This document shows, piece by piece, positions 8,955 to 15,538 of a stretch of DNA of 56,964 bases (positions within the stretch are counted from its first letter, which is position 1; each line of letters opens with the position of its first letter). The DNA is from Chitinophagaceae bacterium (GTDB lineage: Bacteria; Bacteroidota; Bacteroidia; Chitinophagales; Chitinophagaceae): positions 1 through 56,964 of the forward strand of contig CANGNA010000022.1 of the NCBI GenBank assembly GCA_947455215.1, written 5' to 3'. A program made the translations under genes and the position numbers. A model generated the notes under the pieces. The model was not told the origin of the DNA and did no database searches. It worked only from the letters and a program-made list of their open reading frames with translations.

Positions 8955-9560
8955 ATGAAGAACGTACTATTTACTGTATTATCTGTTCTGTTATTTAGCG
9001 CTGCCAATGCCCAGGACCTGCCTGTAAAGGCTGATGTGGGTGTGAAAATAGGCGCCAACTTTACGCAACTGGGTGGCGATAACTGGGTGAACACCTACCA
9101 GCCGGGTATACACGGAGGGGTGATACTGGGTGTGCGCAAACATAAGGTAGGCGTACAGGTAGAAGCCCTGATCAGCACAGCACATTATTCTACCCAAGGC
9201 TTGTTCGATTCTGTAAAGAAGGGCGATTTCCGTGCTACTTATTTCGATATCCCGGTGATGTTCGAGTACCGTGTGATAGGTGGTAAGTTGCTGCCAAAAG
9301 TTTGGGTAATGGCGGGACCACAGTTCAGCAATGTGATGTCTATCAAGACACTCAACGATTTTGCCGGTGATGCGAAAAGCACCTTTAAATCGGGCTATTT
9401 TGCAGGCGTTGTAGGTGTGGAGATCCGCTATATGAAGTTTACGCTGGGCGGCCGTTATGTATTAGGTCTTACCAGCATCAATAACGAGAATGTTGCCGCA
9501 GCCAAGGGTGCATGGAATAGCCGCACCGGGCAGGTATATCTCGGGTTCAGGTTCATTTAA
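8955..9560 (+). CDS. PorT-family outer-membrane beta-barrel protein
   Basis: A 201-residue paralogue of the preceding gene. Signal peptide 'MKNVLFTVLSVLLFSAANAQ', then barrel strands 'ADVGVKIGANFTQLGGDNW', 'HKVGVQVEALISTAHYST', 'RATYFDIPVMFEYRV' and closing strand 'TGQVYLGFRFI' ending in an aromatic-Ile pair as outer-membrane barrels often do. A perfect 22-bp hairpin follows immediately, so this is the end of the transcript. The shared plan 'YFDIPVMFEYR' / 'YLNIPLMLEVR' between the two supports tandem duplication. Function beyond membrane localisation is unknown. Confidence 0.83.
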   Translation: MKNVLFTVLSVLLFSAANAQDLPVKADVGVKIGANFTQLGGDNWVNTYQPGIHGGVILGVRKHKVGVQVEALISTAHYSTQGLFDSVKKGDFRATYFDIPVMFEYRVIGGKLLPKVWVMAGPQFSNVMSIKTLNDFAGDAKSTFKSGYFAGVVGVEIRYMKFTLGGRYVLGLTSINNENVAAAKGAWNSRTGQVYLGFRFI

Positions 9561-9572
9561 TTATCTACCAGT

Positions 9573-9619
9573 ATAAAATAACACAGCCGGTCGGGATCCG
9601 ACCGGCTGTGTTATTTTAT
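9573..9619 (+). terminator. Strong intrinsic terminator after the barrel genes
   Basis: Perfect 22-bp stem (arms 9573-9594 and 9598-9619) with a 3-base loop, GC-rich in the middle and A/T at the base, followed by a run of T at about 9621-9627. It lies 12 bases after the stop of the second barrel gene. Confidence 0.9.
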
Positions 9620-9649
9620 GGTTTTTTCTGCTTAAGTAGCGGACACAAA

Positions 9650-9678
9650 AATAGCCGGGTGCATTGCATCCGGCTATT
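9650..9678 (-). terminator. Intrinsic terminator of the small lipoprotein gene
   Basis: Nine-bp stem (9650-9658 with 9670-9678), 11-base loop. On the minus strand the stem is followed by TTTTG, so it fits termination of the gene at 9745-9885, which reads towards it. Confidence 0.7.
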
Positions 9679-9744
9679 GTAAGATAGAAAATTATTATTG
9701 GTTAAGACGTGATCGAAACGTCGTTTTCAAGTTGTCGGGGTTGG

Positions 9745-9885
9745 TTACTGAGACACTACCGGGGGCACGAACATATGGTTGGGGCAGCCATACCTTTTTG
9801 TGGGAGTGCAAGAAGCCATAGCAACAAAAGCCACAACTATGGCGGCTAATTGCAGTGCCTGGCGCAAATTCCTTTTTGTTTGCAT
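9745..9885 (-). CDS. 46-residue lipoprotein, function unknown
   Basis: A very small exported protein. The ATG at 9883-9885 gives 'MQTKRNLRQALQLA' and then a hydrophobic signal ending in lipobox 'AMASC' at about residue 25, leaving a mature peptide of about 20 residues with the motif 'RYGCPNH'. A longer frame is open to 9996 but would run through the mpl promoter and start. Small Bacteroidota lipoproteins with a Cys-Pro centred tail like this are, to my recollection, common, but I know of no function. It diverges from mpl and has its own terminator at 9650-9678. Confidence 0.62.
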   Translation of the reverse strand: MQTKRNLRQALQLAAIVVAFVAMASCTPTKRYGCPNHMFVPPVVSQ

Positions 9886-9918
9886 AAGTAAAAAATTATG
9901 AATAGTAAAAACCTCGGT

Positions 9919-9926
9919 TAACTTTG
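9919..9926 (+). promoter_or_regulatory. Probable -7 box of the mpl promoter
   Basis: TAACTTTG matches TAnnTTTG and lies 22 bases before the ATG of mpl; the -33 region is poor (TTAT). The box lies in the 63-base gap between the divergent mpl and small lipoprotein starts. Confidence 0.45.
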
Positions 9927-9948
9927 TAACGAAGTTACACAAAAAAAT

Positions 9949-11301
9949 ATGAAACATATACACTTTATAGCCATCGGCGGGGCCATCATGCATCAACTGG
10001 CATTGGCACTGCAGCGGCAGGGATATATAGTTACGGGCAGTGATGATGAGATCAACGATCCGGCGAAAAGCAACCTGGCAGCAGCTGGTCTGTTACCCGC
10101 AGCATTTGGCTGGCACCCGGAGAAGATCACCAAACAGCTGGATGCTATAGTACTGGGCATGCATGCCCGTTCTGACAACCCGGAACTGCTGGAGGCCAAG
10201 AAGCTGGGCATCCCTATTTACTCCTTCCCGCAATATGTGTATGAGGTAAGCAAAAACAAGAAAAGGGTAGTGGTAGCAGGCAGCCATGGCAAGACCACCA
10301 TCACTTCCATGATCATGCATATCCTTCGTCACCAGGGTATGGAGTTCGATTACCTGGTAGGGGCACGCGTGGCAGGCTTCAACGATTCGGTAAAGTTGAG
10401 TGATGCACCCCTGATCATACTGGAGGGAGATGAGTATCCTGCATCGCCAGAGGAGCGCAGGCCTAAGATATTCTTTTATCATCCGCACATCAGCGTGCTT
10501 AGCGGCATAGCGTGGGACCATATCAATGTGTTCCCTACCTACGAGAATTATTTCAACCAATTTGAGCAATACCTTGCCGGGCTGGATAGCACAACCAAGG
10601 TGTTTTATAACAACGAAGATGCAGAGGTGCAGCGTGTAATAGCGGGTTCTGCAAAGCATCTGCCAGCCATACCTTACGAAACACCGGCGTTCCATTACGA
10701 AGAAGGCACACCTGTGCTGGAAACTGCCAAAGGCGAGTTCCATGTATCTGTATTTGGCCGACACAACCTGCTGAACATGAAGGCTGCCATAGACGTGTGC
10801 ATGGAGCTGGGTGTAGCAGAAGAGGATTGTTACAAAGCCATAGCATCCTTTACAGGGGCTGCACGCAGGCTGGAGAAGGTGAAAGAGGAACAGGGACTAT
10901 TGGTGTATCGTGACTTTGCACATGCGCCAAGTAAGCTGCGTGCTACGCTGAATGCTGTGCGCGAAGCTTATGCATCGCACTACCTGGTGGCCTGTTTCGA
11001 GCTGCATACCTTCAGCAGCCTTAATGAACAGTTCCTGTCGGAATATGCGCACAGCATGGACGCTGCCGATGAGAGCATTGTGTACTTCAGCCATCATGCG
11101 CTGGAATTGAAGAAGCTGCCCGCACTGGCACGTAGCGCTGTAAAAGAATACTTCCGCCGCGATGACCTTACGGTTATAGATGAGCGGCAGGAACTGGAGC
11201 AAACAGTAAAGGCATCGGTAACGGATAAGGATAAGCCTGTATTCCTGCTGCTGATGAGCTCCGGCACGTTTGATGGGATAGACTGGAATACCGCAGTATA
11301 A
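9949..11301 (+). CDS. mpl: UDP-N-acetylmuramate:L-alanyl-gamma-D-glutamyl-meso-diaminopimelate ligase (Mpl)
   Basis: A 450-residue Mur-ligase family enzyme that reattaches recycled murein tripeptide to UDP-MurNAc in the cytosol. The N-terminal Rossmann segment 'IHFIAIGGAIMHQLA' replaces the GIGG..GxA pattern of MurC; the ATP site is 'GSHGKTT' at residues 111-117; the central domain contains 'ILEGDEYP', 'SGIAWDHINVFPTYENY' and 'FHVSVFGRHNLLNMKAAI'; the C-terminal domain has 'RDFAHAPSKLRATLNAVRE', matching the DFAHxP motif of Mpl rather than the DDYGHHP of MurC. Length is normal. This indicates a DAP-type peptidoglycan that is recycled. Confidence 0.93.
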   Translation: MKHIHFIAIGGAIMHQLALALQRQGYIVTGSDDEINDPAKSNLAAAGLLPAAFGWHPEKITKQLDAIVLGMHARSDNPELLEAKKLGIPIYSFPQYVYEVSKNKKRVVVAGSHGKTTITSMIMHILRHQGMEFDYLVGARVAGFNDSVKLSDAPLIILEGDEYPASPEERRPKIFFYHPHISVLSGIAWDHINVFPTYENYFNQFEQYLAGLDSTTKVFYNNEDAEVQRVIAGSAKHLPAIPYETPAFHYEEGTPVLETAKGEFHVSVFGRHNLLNMKAAIDVCMELGVAEEDCYKAIASFTGAARRLEKVKEEQGLLVYRDFAHAPSKLRATLNAVREAYASHYLVACFELHTFSSLNEQFLSEYAHSMDAADESIVYFSHHALELKKLPALARSAVKEYFRRDDLTVIDERQELEQTVKASVTDKDKPVFLLLMSSGTFDGIDWNTAV

Positions 11302-11368
11302 AAATACCGGCATAGAAATGTTGGCGCAGGGTTTTACGGCCCTGCGCTGCTGTTTCAGGCCATTCTTA

Positions 11369-11402
11369 TTTGTATCGTAACTAATATTTATTCGTAGTTT
11401 CG
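11369..11402 (+). promoter_or_regulatory. Candidate promoter of the exonuclease gene
   Basis: TTTG at 11369-11372 and TAGTTTCG at 11395-11402, 22 bases apart; a one-mismatch Bacteroidota promoter. The ATG follows 25 bases later. Confidence 0.45.
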
Positions 11403-11427
11403 TACCTCGTTTCAGAAACAGCTCAAC

Positions 11428-12213
11428 ATGTCAAAACTTACTTTAAAGAAGCCAATAGTATTCTTCGACCTGGAAACAACAGGTACAGACCACGTACACG
11501 ACCGTATAGTGGAGTTGGCTTTTATAAAGCACTCACCCAACGGGCATGTAGAAAAGTATGTGAAGCGTGTAAACCCGGGCATGCCTATACCACCATCGTC
11601 TACCGCCATACATGGCATTACTGATGAGCATGTGAAGGATGCACCATTGTTCAAGCACATAGCCCACGAGCTGTATGAATGGATAAAGGGTTGCGATATG
11701 GGTGGCTATAATTCCAGCAAATTTGACCTGCCGGTGCTGGCTGAAGAGTTTTTACGTGCCGGCCTGCATGTAGATTTCACGGAGCGTAGCATGGTAGATG
11801 TGCAGCAGATATTCTTTAAAATGGAAGCCCGCACCCTGAAGGCCGCCTATGCCTTTTATTGCGATAAAGACCTGTCGAACGCGCACAGTGCCGAGGCAGA
11901 TATAGAGGCTACCATAGAGGTGCTGGAAGCGCAGCTGGATCGTTATCCTGAACTGGCCAAAGATGTTGTGGGGTTACACAAGTTCACCATTACCGATGAA
12001 TATGTGGACTATGCCCGCCGCATGGTGATGAAGGACGGGCATCCTGTTTTTAACTTTGGTAAGTACAAAGGCCGCAAGGTGGAAGAAGTATTTACCCAGG
12101 AGCCGCAGTATTACGACTGGATGATGCAGGCCGATTTTGCGCTGCACACCAAGCAGAAGATATCTGAGATATTAAATAAAATGAAACTAAGAAAAGCCGG
12201 ATTAAAAGTTTAG
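11428..12213 (+). CDS. DnaQ/RNase T-type 3'-5' exonuclease with C-terminal accessory domain
   Basis: A 261-residue DEDDh-family exonuclease. ExoI motif 'FFDLETTGTD' places catalytic D14 and E16; ExoII is 'GGYNSSKFDLPVLAEEF'; ExoIII 'NAHSAEADIEATIEVL' supplies the His and final Asp. After about residue 190 there is a second small domain ('FNFGKYKGRKVEEV', 'YYDWMMQADF') seen in a group of Bacteroidota exonucleases beside the nuclease domain. It may proofread or act in repair; it is not fused to a polymerase. Followed after 62 bases by the mannosyltransferase gene on the same strand. Confidence 0.9.
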   Translation: MSKLTLKKPIVFFDLETTGTDHVHDRIVELAFIKHSPNGHVEKYVKRVNPGMPIPPSSTAIHGITDEHVKDAPLFKHIAHELYEWIKGCDMGGYNSSKFDLPVLAEEFLRAGLHVDFTERSMVDVQQIFFKMEARTLKAAYAFYCDKDLSNAHSAEADIEATIEVLEAQLDRYPELAKDVVGLHKFTITDEYVDYARRMVMKDGHPVFNFGKYKGRKVEEVFTQEPQYYDWMMQADFALHTKQKISEILNKMKLRKAGLKV

Positions 12214-12275
12214 CAAATCATTTTGCACGAATTAAGGCTTATTATTATTATTTTGCCCCTCATTTTAAAAGCTTC

Positions 12276-12986
12276 TTGAAAAAACTTGTCATAATACCGA
12301 CCTATAACGAGAAAGAGAACATCGAAAAGATCATACGTAAGGTTTTCTCTTTGCCCGGTGGCTATCATTTGCTCATAGTAGATGACGGCTCTCCCGATGG
12401 TACCGGTGATATCGTTAAACGGCTGATGGAGGAATTTAGCGGCAAGTTGCACATCCTGGAGCGTAAAGGTAAGCTGGGCCTGGGCACTGCCTATATAGCA
12501 GGCTTTAAGTGGGCTTTGCAAAGCGGCTACGACTATATCTTCGAGATGGATGCCGATTTCTCTCATAATCCTGATGACCTGGACCGCCTTTATAACGCCT
12601 GCACTGCGGGTGCCGATGTAGTTATTGGTTCCCGGTACACACAGGGGGGCAGTGTAGTTAACTGGCCGTTCGACCGCATCTTTATATCCAAGGGTGGTGC
12701 GTTCTATACCAAGCTGATCACGTGGATGCCCGTTAATGATCCTACAGCTGGTTTTGTTTGCTACAGCCGCAAGGTGCTGAGCACTATACCGCTGGACGAG
12801 GTGCACTTTGTGGGTTATGCCTTCCAGATAGAAATGAAATACCGCGCATGGAAGCTGGGCTTTAAGCTGAAGGAAGTGCCTATCACCTTCGAAGACCGTA
12901 AGGAAGGGGTGTCTAAGATGAGCAGTGGCATCATTAAAGAAGCTATGCTGGGTGTATGGAAGATGCGCGGCTTCAAAAACAAGTAA
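12276..12986 (+). CDS. Polyprenol-phosphate mannosyltransferase (DPM1-like GT2)
   Basis: A 236-residue single-domain GT2 enzyme expected to transfer mannose from GDP-mannose to a polyprenyl phosphate at the cytosolic face of the membrane. Motifs: 'IIPTYNEKENI' near the N-terminus, 'VDDGSPDGT' at 35-43, DAD at 92-94 in 'EMDADFSHNP', and 'VPITFEDRKEGVSKMS' close to the end, a hallmark of the DPM1 group. The start is TTG at 12276, giving exactly the family N-terminus with no usable upstream ATG. It lacks the membrane helices found in GtrB-type relatives. The GT22-like enzyme at 20185 could use its lipid-linked product. Confidence 0.9.
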   Translation: MKKLVIIPTYNEKENIEKIIRKVFSLPGGYHLLIVDDGSPDGTGDIVKRLMEEFSGKLHILERKGKLGLGTAYIAGFKWALQSGYDYIFEMDADFSHNPDDLDRLYNACTAGADVVIGSRYTQGGSVVNWPFDRIFISKGGAFYTKLITWMPVNDPTAGFVCYSRKVLSTIPLDEVHFVGYAFQIEMKYRAWKLGFKLKEVPITFEDRKEGVSKMSSGIIKEAMLGVWKMRGFKNK

Positions 12987-13054
12987 TTTCTAACCTCCAT
13001 TTGCAATGTTATAGTTCTTGCTGCGCTGGTCCTTCGGATCCGGACAAAGCACTA

Positions 13055-13084
13055 GGTCATTGAGCCATCCGGTCATTGAGCCAT
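13055..13084. repeat. 14-bp tandem duplication at the 3' end of a gene
   Basis: GGTCATTGAGCCAT occurs at 13055-13068 and again at 13071-13084 with two bases between. The second copy includes the stop codon and last codons of the minus-strand gene at 13073-13510; the first lies just beyond it and repeats the same Met-Ala-Gln-stop coding. Looks like a local slippage duplication. Confidence 0.85.
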
Positions 13085-13510
13085 TTTACCGGCTATCCAC
13101 GCTTCACCTGCCTCAAGGCTGCTGAATATTTTATTGATGATGTGGCCGGTGCCGGCAGTCAGTTCTTCAAAGTCGGCAAGTGATAGTTGAGAGAATACGT
13201 CCTCGCTCTGTATGATGGCGTTATACAATATGCCTGCATTGTACATAGCAGGGCTCCATACGGTAGTAGCCCATTCGGTGGTATCTACCAGGCTACCCTT
13301 TATCAGGCGGCAGTCGTTAATAATAGCGTGGCAGTTCTTGCTGCGGGCATGCGCTTCGGCCCATTTCATTTCCTCTTTGCTGCCCGCATATACGTCTGAT
13401 GATATGGTGAGGCCCTCCCAGAGGCAGTACATGTGGTTTTGCTGCCCGTTATAGAACAGGGAGAAAAAGCGGTTCCCAAGGTTGTCTGTAAGGTCTAGTA
13501 TATGATCCAT
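13073..13510 (-). CDS. Unknown cytosolic protein, possibly SpoIIAA/STAS-like
   Basis: A 145-residue soluble protein I cannot assign. It alternates predicted strands and helices ('FSLFYNGQQNHMYCLWEG', 'KEEMKWAEAHARS', 'CHAIINDCRLIKGSLVD', 'SLEAGEAWIAGKMA'), a pattern like the STAS-like proteins found next to signalling genes in Bacteroidota. Its start lies 3 bases after the stop of the membrane-GAF gene, so the two are translated from one message. Context suggests a partner in that signalling pathway; this is inference. Confidence 0.6.
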   Translation of the reverse strand: MDHILDLTDNLGNRFFSLFYNGQQNHMYCLWEGLTISSDVYAGSKEEMKWAEAHARSKNCHAIINDCRLIKGSLVDTTEWATTVWSPAMYNAGILYNAIIQSEDVFSQLSLADFEELTAGTGHIINKIFSSLEAGEAWIAGKMAQ

Positions 13511-13513
13511 TTT

Positions 13514-14830
13514 CTATGGTTGTTGTAGTTGGTGTTCCAGTTCTTTTATACGAGTAGTCAGTTCGTCTTCTTTCTTCTTGCCCTTATCCAGTATCTGTTT
13601 GATAAGGGTTTGCTGGGCGGTATACTGTTCCTGCATGCGTGCTGCTGCTGTTTGCTTCAGTGCGTTCAGCTCGTGGTAGCTGTGTTCCACTTCGTCTTTT
13701 TGCTGCTGTAGTTCGGTGATCAGTGCCGCATTTTCTATACTGCCCGCTAATGCCAGCACATGCGCTGCAAAGGCAATGCTCAGCCGTTCCAGCAGATCTA
13801 TATCTGCCTCGCCCGGCTCTTCCATAAAGGCTATTTCCAGTATGCCTGCGGGCGACTTAAAGGTCATAGGTACGATGCACAATACCTTGGGTGCACTACT
13901 GCCGAGGCCGGAATGGCTGTGCCAGTAAGTGGAGCTGAGCCGGTACATGCGCATCATCTGCTGCCGGGCAAAAGTATCGCCGGTGAGTGTCTCACCATTT
14001 TTTATGCGCAGTGGCCTGCGGTCGTTGCTGTTGAAGCCGGTTTCGGCAGTAAGTACCAGGTCGTCGGTATTCTTATCGTAAAGCAGTACGGCACCGTAGG
14101 CACCCCTCATATGGTCTATAACAAAGCGCAGGCCTGCGTGGCACAGGTCTTCCAGCGTTTGGCCGTTATTGTACATTACCTGTGTAAAGGCTACTACTGC
14201 ATTGTTGGCGGCCACTGTGGCCTGTAGCTGCCTCTCTATCTCCTGCAAGGCCTCATTGTCTTTGCTCAGCGCTTTTTCTGTGGTGCTGCTCTCTGTGCGG
14301 AACAATGCCACGGCAAAGATCAGCATGGTAAAGGTGGTGCAGCAGGCCGCTATATATAACAGCGTAGCAAGCGTGGCATCTATGGTTACTGTTGCCGGGA
14401 GTGATGACAGGGTGACATAGAAGAACAAGGCTATGCTGGTGAGCGTTGCTACGATAGAATAAAAGGTTTCTCTGCGGCTGAACAGCAGCCATGGCAATAC
14501 TGCCACAAAGAAGAAGATGTAATAAGTGCCTGCAGTAGTGCCCAGCACTGATGAAAAATATAAGATGGTGGCATTACCGGTGAGCAGGTGGAGGCCCCTT
14601 GCAGCTACAAACTGTTGCCTGTGTGCCAGCAATACCACGCCGGCTAGTGCGGCAAATACCACACCCAGCACCGCCGCCTGCATGCTGTAGCCCAGCGCCA
14701 GGAACAGCAGCGCGTGTGCCAGTACTACACCGGCCATGGCAACAGATACCTGGTTACACAGCCTTATGCGTTTGGCCAGCCTGCTATCCAGGGTTGCAGA
14801 TATGCCAGCCTGGCTTAGCTGTTCCCACAT
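13514..14830 (-). CDS. Membrane-anchored GAF sensor protein with C-terminal coiled coil, no output domain
   Basis: A 438-residue protein with six hydrophobic segments between about residues 30 and 180, a coiled-coil linker ('ALSKDNEALQEIERQLQATV'), a GAF-like domain at about 200-360 ('VIDHMRGAYGAVLLYDKNTD', 'ILEIAFMEEPGEADIDLLE') and a long C-terminal coiled coil from about 370 to the end. It has the layout of a sensor kinase but no H-box, ATPase, GGDEF or phosphatase domain is present. Middle gene of a minus-strand operon with a response regulator upstream and an unknown soluble protein downstream. It probably signals through protein contact. Confidence 0.75.
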   Translation of the reverse strand: MWEQLSQAGISATLDSRLAKRIRLCNQVSVAMAGVVLAHALLFLALGYSMQAAVLGVVFAALAGVVLLAHRQQFVAARGLHLLTGNATILYFSSVLGTTAGTYYIFFFVAVLPWLLFSRRETFYSIVATLTSIALFFYVTLSSLPATVTIDATLATLLYIAACCTTFTMLIFAVALFRTESSTTEKALSKDNEALQEIERQLQATVAANNAVVAFTQVMYNNGQTLEDLCHAGLRFVIDHMRGAYGAVLLYDKNTDDLVLTAETGFNSNDRRPLRIKNGETLTGDTFARQQMMRMYRLSSTYWHSHSGLGSSAPKVLCIVPMTFKSPAGILEIAFMEEPGEADIDLLERLSIAFAAHVLALAGSIENAALITELQQQKDEVEHSYHELNALKQTAAARMQEQYTAQQTLIKQILDKGKKKEDELTTRIKELEHQLQQP

Positions 14831-14892
14831 ACGTTTTGTTTATACCCGAAATATACGTGTAAATTCTTAATTGTAGCAGTAAAGCGGCGGTA

Positions 14893-15264
14893 TTATACTT
14901 TGTTCAGTATTTCGTCTACGGCGGCTATGGTCAGTGGTTTGGCCTGGTAGTGTATCACCTGGGGGTAGGTCTTGCTTTGCTCCAGGTCTTTGTGGTTGAT
15001 GCTGCTGGTGAGCAGTACCACAGGTATCTGGCGCGTATTGTGTGTCAGGTTGCTCAGGAACTCCCATCCGGTCATGGTAGGCATGTTCAGGTCCAGAAAT
15101 ATCACATCTGCTATATCGGGGTTCATCTGCAGCAGTGCATCCTCGGGGCTGGTGTATTCCACCAGCTGATAATCAGGATTGTGCCTAAGTAACATCTTAC
15201 GGGTGATCAGGTTCGATATCGGTTCGTCGTCTATTACCAGTATGGTCATTGGTTGTTGTGCCAT
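14893..15264 (-). CDS. Single-domain response regulator
   Basis: A 123-residue CheY-like receiver. The ATG at 15262-15264 gives 'MAQQPMTILVIDDEP'; the open frame extends further upstream but the extra residues are not receiver-like. Acidic pocket 'VIDDEP', phospho-acceptor Asp in 'VIFLDLNMPTMTG', conserved 'LLTSS' and Lys in 'HYQAKPL' are all present. It has no output domain and should work by binding a partner, perhaps the membrane-GAF protein encoded 62 bases downstream. The divergent hybrid kinase at 15539 is the obvious phosphate source, with a 274-base gap between the two starts. Confidence 0.88.
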   Translation of the reverse strand: MAQQPMTILVIDDEPISNLITRKMLLRHNPDYQLVEYTSPEDALLQMNPDIADVIFLDLNMPTMTGWEFLSNLTHNTRQIPVVLLTSSINHKDLEQSKTYPQVIHYQAKPLTIAAVDEILNKV

Positions 15265-15538
15265 AGTATCACTTTCGATGATTGTGTGTTTGGTCGTACA
15301 CCGGAGGCAAATACCTCCTGCTGGCCGCACCCGTACTGGCAGGGGTATACCTTTCAGTCGTGTGGTAAATGTAGACAACCCGCTTTTAATAATCAAAAAA
15401 AGATAGATGCAAGTGGCCCACAGACGTATATACTGTTGCAATATGTAGTGTTTTCGGCCCATACTTTCAGTCTTTTACGTATAAATAGAATAGATAAATG
15501 TTGACAATACTATCTTTACGTTGTACATTACTACTGAA

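Noticed and set aside
13514-14830. Membrane-GAF protein as a degenerate histidine kinase
   Set aside because: There is no trace of an H-box or ATPase motifs after the coiled coil, and the gene ends cleanly 3 bases before the next start, so truncation is not evident.
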